From Phycisphaerales bacterium UBA7708 (GTDB taxonomy: Bacteria > Planctomycetota > Phycisphaerae > Sedimentisphaerales > Anaerohalosphaeraceae), in the NCBI GenBank assembly GCA_002482415.1, contig DLFY01000258.1, positions 1,176-6,930 on the forward strand: a stretch of DNA of 5,755 nt, given 5' to 3'. The notes beneath the pieces were generated by a model. That model searched no databases and was not told the DNA's origin. It saw only the letters and a program-made list of their open reading frames with translations. Both the position numbers and the translations under genes were made by a program. Below, piece by piece: positions 1-5,755 of this stretch. The stretch's first letter is position 1, and every line of letters starts with the position of its first letter.

Positions 1-2463
1 CTTCGCAGGCATATTCATTTTCAGATTGGCTATAACGGCTGGCATTCCGCCAATTCCAATGCGTATATCCCCGTCAGTCAATGGATTCATATTGCCGTAA
101 CCCGCAAGGCCGACGAGGCCCCTAAATTTTATTACAATGGATTGCTTGTCGCAGGTACCGGCAATAGCTGGTCCGGCGGCATCAATTATGTGGATCCCTG
201 GTGCATCGGCAGGCAATATGACTTAAATCGCTTCTTTAAGGGGCTGATTGACGAAGTACGCATCTGGAATCGCGCCCTGACACAGGCCGAGATTCAGGAA
301 ACCATGGTTACACCATTAACCGGCACCGAGATCGGGCTTTCTGCGGCATGGAATCTGGACGAGGGCAGCGGGACCACCACGACGGACAACAGCGGTCATG
401 CGCATCAGGGAACGCTGGTCAATAATCCGCAATGGGTTCAGATCGATAAATTTGCCGGCGCCCGCCCGGATGCCCAGGTCAAAACAGATACGATGTTCAC
501 CTACAAAGGGGATAATATTTACTCGACCCTGACCGGCCAGACCGTTTCAGTCAAGACTCCCAAAGAATCGACGCAAATCTTCGATGTCCGCATTGAAAAT
601 GATAATACACTGCCCGATAAATTAATCCTGACCGGTCCGGCAGGCTCAGGCTACTGGACGATCCAATATCAGACTCCGGGCGGTATGGATATTACCTCGG
701 ATGTGACTTCTGGCGGGTATAAAACTCCGGTTCTTTACAGCGGAGGCTACTATGACCTGCGCGTTATCGTCACCTCGCTTGCGGGGATCCCGGCCGGGCA
801 AAGTCTATCTGTCGATCTTACCGCGGTGTCGTTTTCCAAACCGGACATTTCAGATTATGTGCGAATGGTTACGCAAGTTGCAGCCAATATGCAGATTCCA
901 ACACCGGGTTTTTATACCGAGGATGCGGATTTCGATCAGGGTGACTTGATCGGCCTGACATACGCCCCCCAGTCCGGACAGCTTGTGATTGCCGAACAGG
1001 GAAGCATACTGCCTTACATCTGGGTTCCCAACAGCAATGAAGCAACCGTTTCCAAAGTGGACACGATTACGGGCCGGGAACTGGGACGCTATCATACCGG
1101 CCCCGACAGCAGCGGAAATTGTTCCCGAACGACCGTGGATCTGCAGGGCAACTGCTGGGTTGCCAATCGCCAGACCAGCAGTGCCGTCAAAATCGGTCTG
1201 CTGGAGCGGGGGCATTACATCGACCGCAACGGCAACGGCGTCGCCGATACCAGCCGCGACCTGAATAACGACGGCGATATTACCGGAGCCGAAATGCTGC
1301 CCTGGGGACAGGATGAATGCGTCCTCTATGAGGTCATTCTTGTCGCAGGCAAGGAAGGAACCTATGTGCCGGGCACCTACGCCGGGGCTTATGCCAATGA
1401 TTACTGGACACCCGGGCTTCGCGGCGTTGCCGTGGATGAAAACAACAATGTCTGGCTGGGCACTTACAATACAAAAAAATTCTACTATGTTTTGTCCAAT
1501 GGAACCATTTCCAGGACCATCGATGTGTCCAGCGTCAATCACACATCCTATGGAGCCGTGCTGGATTCGCAGGGGATTTTATGGTCTTCCGGCAACGACA
1601 AAAACCATGTTCTGTGGCTTGACTCGGCCGATGACAGCTTCGGAATCATTCCCCTGGGACATCATTGTTACGGCCTTGCTCTGAATCAGGAGGGGAAACT
1701 GTATATTTCAGGCTGGCAATCCAACAAGATAACGCTGATCGATACACAGACCAAAACCCTGCTGTGGACCCGGGATACCGCCTATTCCATGAAAGGCGGC
1801 GCGGTTTCTGCGGATGGCGATGTCTGGTATGCCAGCGAACCGTCCAACCTGGTGGTTCGATTTGATCCGAATGGAATTCAAAAAACAATCGTTCCCGTTG
1901 GAGCCAGCCCGACAGGCGTTGCTATCGACCAGCAGGGGAAAATCTGGGCCGTCGATAACGGAGACGAATATATTCACCGGATTCATCCTGTATCCAATTC
2001 CGTTGAGATATCCAAACGTCTCATCGGGACAAAACACTATGGATACAGCGATATGACCGGTATCATCTCGCAAACGGTAACCACCCGAGTCGGCACATGG
2101 CGGCTGATTCATAACTCCCATTCGCCGCAGACTGACTGGGGCCGGATACTCTGGACGGCGGATGTTCCGCAGGACAGCGGCATGATTGTCGAGGTCCGAA
2201 GTTCCCAAAATCGAATCGCCTGGTCACCCACTGAACTTGTCCAGAATGGCCTGCCCCTTGAAAATACTCCCGACGGTCAATATCTGGAAGTGACGGTTAC
2301 CATGCAGATGCCCGCCAACGGCATGACACCCACACTCTATGATATGACGATTGGCTATTTCCCCATCGGCGATTTTACACGGAATTCGAGGGTGGACCTG
2401 CAGGACTTTGCTATTTTCGCTCAGCATTGGCTTGAATGCGGGATGCCGGACTGCTCAGACTAA
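1..2463 (+). CDS. Modular secreted protein, 5'-truncated: LamG, beta-sandwich, Vgb/NHL-like beta-propeller, dockerin-like C-terminus
   Basis: The frame is open from base 1, so the start lies before the window; 820 residues are visible, ending in TAA. Numbering is from base 1. Residues 1-102 are the C-terminal part of a LamG/concanavalin-like jelly roll (WIHIAVT, FYYNG, GLIDEVRIWNRALTQAEI). Residues 111-148 resemble the start of a second LamG (AAWNLDEGSGTTTTDNSG) but stop short. Residues 154-277 form a beta-sandwich (TGQTVSV, FDVRIENDN, LILTGPAGSGYW). Residues about 300-690 look like a beta-propeller: blade motifs near 376, 475, 518, 558, 599 and 639 (GVAVDENNNVWLG, GLALNQEGKLYISG, GVAIDQQGKIWAVD), about 40 residues apart. 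An insert between the first two holds an EF-hand-like loop (420-431). Residues 691-785 are another beta-sandwich, and 789-820 a single degenerate dockerin-like motif with a Cys pair. Such architectures are known in planctomycete exported proteins. No catalytic motif is visible; extracellular binding or scaffolding is inferred. The real function is unknown. Confidence 0.9.
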   Translation, partial: LRRHIHFQIGYNGWHSANSNAYIPVSQWIHIAVTRKADEAPKFYYNGLLVAGTGNSWSGGINYVDPWCIGRQYDLNRFFKGLIDEVRIWNRALTQAEIQETMVTPLTGTEIGLSAAWNLDEGSGTTTTDNSGHAHQGTLVNNPQWVQIDKFAGARPDAQVKTDTMFTYKGDNIYSTLTGQTVSVKTPKESTQIFDVRIENDNTLPDKLILTGPAGSGYWTIQYQTPGGMDITSDVTSGGYKTPVLYSGGYYDLRVIVTSLAGIPAGQSLSVDLTAVSFSKPDISDYVRMVTQVAANMQIPTPGFYTEDADFDQGDLIGLTYAPQSGQLVIAEQGSILPYIWVPNSNEATVSKVDTITGRELGRYHTGPDSSGNCSRTTVDLQGNCWVANRQTSSAVKIGLLERGHYIDRNGNGVADTSRDLNNDGDITGAEMLPWGQDECVLYEVILVAGKEGTYVPGTYAGAYANDYWTPGLRGVAVDENNNVWLGTYNTKKFYYVLSNGTISRTIDVSSVNHTSYGAVLDSQGILWSSGNDKNHVLWLDSADDSFGIIPLGHHCYGLALNQEGKLYISGWQSNKITLIDTQTKTLLWTRDTAYSMKGGAVSADGDVWYASEPSNLVVRFDPNGIQKTIVPVGASPTGVAIDQQGKIWAVDNGDEYIHRIHPVSNSVEISKRLIGTKHYGYSDMTGIISQTVTTRVGTWRLIHNSHSPQTDWGRILWTADVPQDSGMIVEVRSSQNRIAWSPTELVQNGLPLENTPDGQYLEVTVTMQMPANGMTPTLYDMTIGYFPIGDFTRNSRVDLQDFAIFAQHWLECGMPDCSD

Positions 2464-2497
2464 ACGATTTCAGGACATCCTCAGACAAACCGCGGCC

Positions 2498-2527
2498 ATA
2501 GTAGGAGGCCATACGACCTCTTACTAT
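2498..2527. terminator. Strong hairpin between convergent genes, possible bidirectional terminator
   Basis: The arms atagtaggagg (2498-2508) and cctcttactat (2517-2527) form an 11-pair stem with one G-T pair and an 8-base loop. Flanking CGCG at 2491-2494 and 2528-2531 could add pairs across a 3-base bulge. It begins 35 bases after the stop of the upstream plus-strand gene and lies about 96 bases past the stop of the minus-strand GH31 gene, where 3'-end structures are expected. Neither strand has a T-run right after the stem, so it is not a canonical intrinsic terminator. It could instead be an mRNA 3'-end stabiliser. Confidence 0.4.
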
Positions 2528-2548
2528 CGCGTCCAGAGGTCTGCCATA

Positions 2549-2569
2549 GATTCTATCCGCAATAGAATC
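2549..2569. repeat. Perfect 8-bp inverted repeat (small hairpin)
   Basis: The arms gattctat and atagaatc flank the 5-base loop ccgca. The stem is perfect but AT-rich, and no T-run follows on either strand. It sits 21 bases beyond the larger hairpin at 2498-2527, in the same convergent gap. It may be part of the 3' ends of one or both transcripts; there is no evidence for a protein-binding role. Confidence 0.4.
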
Positions 2570-2570
2570 G

Positions 2571-2618
2571 GCATTCTCTGCAATTTCGGTGCGGCCAGGT
2601 ATTCCAGATGCGTTTTTT
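2571..2618 (+). terminator. Imperfect terminator-like structure with T6 tract
   Basis: Reading plus, gca/tgc (2571-2573 with 2609-2611), tctg/caga (2577-2580 with 2605-2608) and aat/att (2582-2584 with 2601-2603) can pair, with a bulge and a C-C mismatch between them. One base later comes tttttt at 2613-2618. The order of stem then T-run fits a weak intrinsic terminator for the plus-strand gene, ending just before the GH31 stop codon. Pairing was found by eye and the stem is interrupted, so the call is tentative. Confidence 0.25.
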
Positions 2619-2622
2619 ATCG

Positions 2623-5535
2623 TTAGAATTTTATCGTCACCGACTTGCCGGCGTAATTGACCGTCCTGATGTCAGCAGTTCCCGTTCCTATTCCGGCATT
2701 CTTACCGGGGGCGGCAATCACAACATTAAGTATGCGTTCGGCAGTCATGCCGGGAAATGCCCCCTTGCGGGGACCGACAGTCAGCGTCCGGGCCGCATCA
2801 TCCCAGACCATATCATACACGGCATATTGTCCTTTTTCGTAGTTATAGGTCTCGTTATCGTCTTCGTAGATTGTGAATTTCGCATCGGCTCCCGGATAAA
2901 TTCGAATTTCATACGGAGCGTCCGGTTTTTCGGTCGCATACTGCATCACAGGCCCCATGGGCAGAATCGACCCGGCGCGGATATACAACGGCAGGATATT
3001 GAGCGGACACGCTTTTTCGGCCATTTTCCCGCCAGTGAGTTTTTCATTCGTCCAGAAATCATACCAATCCGCACCGGCGGGCAGATATGTTTTCACAATG
3101 TTATCCAATGCCGCCGCACCCTCATTTTGATTGCGAATATCACTGGGAGTACGCCAGCCAAGACGGATAACACGTTCGCCGCCGCCCTGATAAAATTCCA
3201 GTTTCAGCGGCACCTGCTGTCCCTTGCTGAATGTGACTTTTGTGCTGCGATAGCGAGCAGCATTCTCCCGCCAATCCTCGATGACTTTCCTGCCGTCCAG
3301 ATAAAGACGGAATCCATCATCCCCTTCGACCCCGATTTCATATTCACCATCCTGGGGCGCCAGCAGAAATCCTTCCCACCGTGCAGAGAAATTGTTGAAA
3401 CCGTCCAGGCCGCCGGGGGGATCGGCCAGCGGCGGTCCGGGCCAGTCATGATCCACAACCTTATCCACTCCTTTTCCCATGGGGGTGTCGAAATTAACAC
3501 CGGCAAAATACTGCACGGCCAGACCGGCCTGGCCGTCCGGGGTCCGTATAAACTCCGTCGGAATAGTCGGGGCGGGAGTATTTCCCTTGCGATACATCGA
3601 ACGCGTAACCGGATGCACCAGGAAGGCCGGCCCGAACATAAAGGCGTCACTGACGTTGCGTACCCCGGCATCCTCCGGGAAATCCATCGGCAGCGCACGC
3701 ATCAGCGTGTAGCCTTCGCTCGTAACCCTCCAGCTCTGGCTATAAAGATACGGCATCAGGCGGTAGCGCAGATGGGTAATATCCAGCAGCGCCTGATACA
3801 CCTCCGGGTCCATTTCTTTGAAAATATACGGTTCCCGCTCAATATTGGTCCCGTGAATACGAAATATCGGATTGAAGGCGCCAAACTGATACCATCGCAA
3901 GAAAAGTTCGCGATAGGCCGGATTCTCCTGGCCGCCTGGGAAGTTGTTGACGAAGAAGCCGCCAATATCCTGAGTCCACCAGGGATTGCCGGCCATCGTC
4001 ACATGAAGCCCGCTGGCCATCTGAGACTTCAGCGTATTCCAACTGGCCGATGAATCCCCTGACCAGGATGCGGCGGCATAACGCTGAGCCCCTGCCCAGG
4101 CGGAACGGGTCAGCGTGAACACACGCTGGTTGTTGATGGCGCGCTGACCTTCATAGGTCCCTTTCGTGGTCATTAGCGTATAGGGATTCAGGTAACGCGA
4201 GAAATCACCCATGGCGTTGATCCCCAGCCGTTTGATATCGCGCGCAACTTCGTTGGGATTCCAGCAGGCCGTGCCGACCTCGACTTCGGTGCCATCCATC
4301 CAGAGCGCATCCACCCCCTTGCTCAGGAGGCCGTTGTTGATGTGCTTAAAGTAGATTTCCCGCCCTTTTTCACTGAACGCGTCATAGATGCGGGCCTTTC
4401 GGGATATCCAGTGCAGCGGCTCAAATCGCAGTTGATACTCGTCCAGTTCACGGGCCAGCGGGGTATCATTGCCCACGGACGGCCAGATCGAAATCATCAG
4501 TTTCATATTCAGGTCGTGTATGGCTTTTATCATGCCCTCCGGATCGGGATAGCGCTGGGGATTCCAGATCATGCCGCTCCAGGTGCCGTCTTTATCGCTT
4601 CCCCAGTACTGCCAGTCCTGCACGATGTAGTCCAGCGGGAATTGCTCTTTGCGGAACGTTTTGGCGACTTCGACAATGCGGTCCTGAGTCGGATAGCGTT
4701 CCTTGCTCATAAACAGACCCAGGGCCTGTTTGGGATACATCGGGGCGCTGCCTGTCAGATTGCGGTAGCCGGAAATAACATCATCCATCGTATCGCCGGC
4801 AAAGAAATAATAATCCACCCCGCCCGGGGCGCTCTCGGCCCACAAGGTGGCGCCGCCGGCATCGTCCTTGAACCGCATGATGGAATAGATGTCCCACATG
4901 ATTCCGTAACGTTCGGAAGATACAATCATGGGAATCACAATACCCATATTCGTTTGGATCAGCAGCAATTCCTGCCCGCGGCGGTTGATTTGGGTCGGAG
5001 CCGAATCGATATAGCCAAAGCCGACCCAGCCCTCATCGGGTTTCAAGGTAAACGTGTTCGACACTTCGTAGGTCGGCGCGCCGGAAATGTCAACCTGTTT
5101 AATCGTTGCGTGGTTTTCGGCACGCTCCCGGGTCAGCAGCCTGCCGCCGGCATCCATAAACATCAGCGCCCCGGTTTTTTTGTCAGCCTTAATCTGAAGC
5201 GTCTCGGAGACGATCGCAACATGGTCTGCTGCATCCTGGACCTTGAACGGAACCACAGCCGGTTTGCCCACAACGGCAATACTGGGATGCTCCCAGTAAT
5301 TGCGGCCGAGATTTTCATTGACGCGAACGGTGGACGGCCCGTAGAAAATCACGTTTTTGACAATTCCATTGACGTGCAGTTGAAGACCGTTTTCCAGTGG
5401 GGCACAGAAAAACCCGTTATCTGTCGAACGTTCTATCGCCTGTAAATGCCCGGACTTATCCAGACCGGAAACTCCCGCCTGCAGTATCACACCGGTGAAG
5501 AAAATCATCAAAACATGAAGAAAATGAATGTTCAT
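2623..5535 (-). CDS. Exported GH31 glycoside hydrolase with inserted PA14 domain, probable alpha-xylosidase
   Basis: Complete, 970 residues, close to the usual length of exported GH31 alpha-xylosidases. Residues 1-24 are a signal peptide (hydrophobic core LMIFFTGVILQA) without a lipobox, so the protein is probably periplasmic or secreted. Residues about 25-255 are the GH31 N-terminal beta-sandwich. Residues about 265-610 are the catalytic barrel: IVQDWQYWG (304-312), ISIWPSVG (348-355), the nucleophile segment LWMDGTEVE with Asp414, the acid/base segment WSGD with Asp494, and FRIHGT with His561. GH31 enzymes cleave alpha-glycosides with retention of configuration. IVQDWQYWG resembles xyloglucan-type alpha-xylosidases more than alpha-glucosidases, so xylose release from xyloglucan oligosaccharides is the favoured but unproven role. 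Residues 611-645 and 815-860 form the proximal C-terminal domain, split by a PA14 domain (about 671-800). A DUF5110-like distal domain (about 870-970) follows. The start is supported by GGAGAG upstream. An alpha-glucosidase or another GH31 specificity remains possible. Confidence 0.95.
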   Translation of the reverse strand: MNIHFLHVLMIFFTGVILQAGVSGLDKSGHLQAIERSTDNGFFCAPLENGLQLHVNGIVKNVIFYGPSTVRVNENLGRNYWEHPSIAVVGKPAVVPFKVQDAADHVAIVSETLQIKADKKTGALMFMDAGGRLLTRERAENHATIKQVDISGAPTYEVSNTFTLKPDEGWVGFGYIDSAPTQINRRGQELLLIQTNMGIVIPMIVSSERYGIMWDIYSIMRFKDDAGGATLWAESAPGGVDYYFFAGDTMDDVISGYRNLTGSAPMYPKQALGLFMSKERYPTQDRIVEVAKTFRKEQFPLDYIVQDWQYWGSDKDGTWSGMIWNPQRYPDPEGMIKAIHDLNMKLMISIWPSVGNDTPLARELDEYQLRFEPLHWISRKARIYDAFSEKGREIYFKHINNGLLSKGVDALWMDGTEVEVGTACWNPNEVARDIKRLGINAMGDFSRYLNPYTLMTTKGTYEGQRAINNQRVFTLTRSAWAGAQRYAAASWSGDSSASWNTLKSQMASGLHVTMAGNPWWTQDIGGFFVNNFPGGQENPAYRELFLRWYQFGAFNPIFRIHGTNIEREPYIFKEMDPEVYQALLDITHLRYRLMPYLYSQSWRVTSEGYTLMRALPMDFPEDAGVRNVSDAFMFGPAFLVHPVTRSMYRKGNTPAPTIPTEFIRTPDGQAGLAVQYFAGVNFDTPMGKGVDKVVDHDWPGPPLADPPGGLDGFNNFSARWEGFLLAPQDGEYEIGVEGDDGFRLYLDGRKVIEDWRENAARYRSTKVTFSKGQQVPLKLEFYQGGGERVIRLGWRTPSDIRNQNEGAAALDNIVKTYLPAGADWYDFWTNEKLTGGKMAEKACPLNILPLYIRAGSILPMGPVMQYATEKPDAPYEIRIYPGADAKFTIYEDDNETYNYEKGQYAVYDMVWDDAARTLTVGPRKGAFPGMTAERILNVVIAAPGKNAGIGTGTADIRTVNYAGKSVTIKF

Positions 5536-5540
5536 TGATA

Positions 5541-5546
5541 CTCTCC
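5541..5546 (-). promoter_or_regulatory. Ribosome binding site of the GH31 gene
   Basis: On the minus strand GGAGAG lies 5 bases before the ATG at 5535 (7 bases counted from GGAG), which is good Shine-Dalgarno spacing. It supports this start over the in-frame Met10, which would remove part of the signal peptide. Confidence 0.7.
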
Positions 5547-5615
5547 ATAAATAGAATTAGGATAGACCGTTACATCGTTATTGATACCACACCCGATACA
5601 TTCTCAGGTGCTGTA

Positions 5616-5621
5616 TTTATA
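5616..5621 (-). promoter_or_regulatory. Possible -10 box of the GH31 promoter
   Basis: TATAAA on the minus strand matches five of six bases of the sigma-70 -10 consensus and lies about 80 bases before the start codon. No good -35 box is found: TTACGC, 18 bases further upstream, is a poor match. The gene may therefore need an activator or a different sigma factor, or the true promoter may be elsewhere in the leader. Confidence 0.2.
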
Positions 5622-5662
5622 TCCTTGATTTCGAATATCGCGTAATTAATTTTCGACAAATT

Positions 5663-5685
5663 CCATCATTCCCGTACGATGATGG
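5663..5685. promoter_or_regulatory. Inverted repeat upstream of the GH31 gene, possible operator
   Basis: ccatcat (5663-5669) and atgatgg (5679-5685) are perfect 7-base arms around a 9-base spacer that includes cgtacg. It lies about 42 bases upstream of the candidate -10 box, where an activator site would fit. No regulator gene is in the window and the motif matches no operator I recognise. Confidence 0.3.
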
Positions 5686-5755
5686 CATTAACATTCATCG
5701 GCACTAACCCGCAATGAACACGGGCAATGATGTATACTGATCTTACTTGAAAATT

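Larger units (their letters stand above)
5536..5755. other. Non-coding leader upstream of the GH31 gene
   Basis: This 220-base stretch is visibly richer in A and T than the two genes. No frame on either strand gives a credible protein. One minus frame is open from the window edge down to a TGA near 5666 (29 codons), but its translation is not recognisable. It holds the ribosome binding site, a weak -10-like box and an inverted repeat, listed separately. It is best read as the promoter and 5' untranslated region of the GH31 gene. Confidence 0.6.

Noticed and set aside
850..1542. Open frame of 230 codons on the minus strand within the propeller gene
   Set aside because: It is a shadow of the modular protein, whose propeller repeats and EF-hand-like loops are convincing on the plus strand. 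The antisense translation is not recognisable.
2494..2548. Short repeated word gccata (ggccata at 2494 and 2507, tgccata at 2542)
   Set aside because: It is only six or seven bases, unevenly spaced, and partly inside the hairpin. There is no sign of a CRISPR array or a regular tandem repeat.
2414..2671. Open minus-strand frame through the convergent gap (86 codons) with fairly protein-like composition
   Set aside because: The only ATG is at 2512 and would give 33 residues, with no ribosome binding site noted. The frame overlaps both flanking genes and the hairpins. A decayed gene remnant cannot be excluded but is not supported.
2608..4053. Long open frame on the plus strand antisense to the GH31 gene (481 codons), with a second at 4342-5445
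   Set aside because: Both lie in the register exactly complementary to GH31 codons. Stops there arise only where GH31 uses TTA, CTA or TCA, which it rarely does. The translations show no recognisable domain, while the opposite strand encodes a full GH31 enzyme.
5666..5755. Minus-strand frame open from the right window edge to a TGA near 5666, possibly the end of an upstream gene
   Set aside because: It has only 29 codons, an unrecognisable translation and AT-rich composition unlike the two genes. A leader region is the simpler reading.
1..5755. Mobile element, tRNA, rRNA or CRISPR content
   Set aside because: No transposase or integrase-like protein, no terminal inverted repeats, no cloverleaf and no repeat-spacer pattern were seen.

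Overview
The window most likely comes from a PVC-superphylum bacterium, probably a planctomycete of the Phycisphaerae/Sedimentisphaerales kind. The main clue is the C-terminus of the first protein, which ends in a single dockerin-like motif (GDFTRNSRVDLQDFAIFAQH, then WLEC). That ending is typical of large secreted proteins in this group. The LamG domain, the small beta-sandwich domains and the large exported GH31 enzyme fit the same picture. Taxonomy is inferred from protein style only; there is no rRNA or other phylogenetic marker here.

Layout: two large genes face each other. Positions 1-2463 (+) hold the 3' 820 codons of a modular secreted protein whose start lies before the window. Its parts are a LamG jelly roll, a short LamG-like stub, a beta-sandwich, a Vgb/NHL-like beta-propeller carrying an EF-hand-like insert, a second beta-sandwich and a dockerin-like tail. 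Positions 2464-2622 are a 159-base convergent intergenic region with two clear hairpins and a weaker terminator-like structure ending in a T6 run. Positions 2623-5535 (-) hold a complete 970-residue exported GH31 glycosidase of the alpha-xylosidase type, with a PA14 domain inserted after the catalytic barrel. Positions 5536-5755 are a non-coding leader with a good ribosome binding site, a weak promoter candidate and an inverted repeat.

How they might work together: the GH31 enzyme probably removes alpha-linked xylose (or glucose) from plant-type oligosaccharides such as xyloglucan fragments, outside the cytoplasm. The propeller protein has no recognisable catalytic motif and looks like a surface or extracellular binding/scaffold protein. 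The genes are convergent, so they are not one operon, and any functional link is only suggested by proximity. I do not see a clearly undescribed system. The most notable points are the placement of the PA14 insert in the GH31 enzyme and the canonical EF-hand loop inside the propeller.
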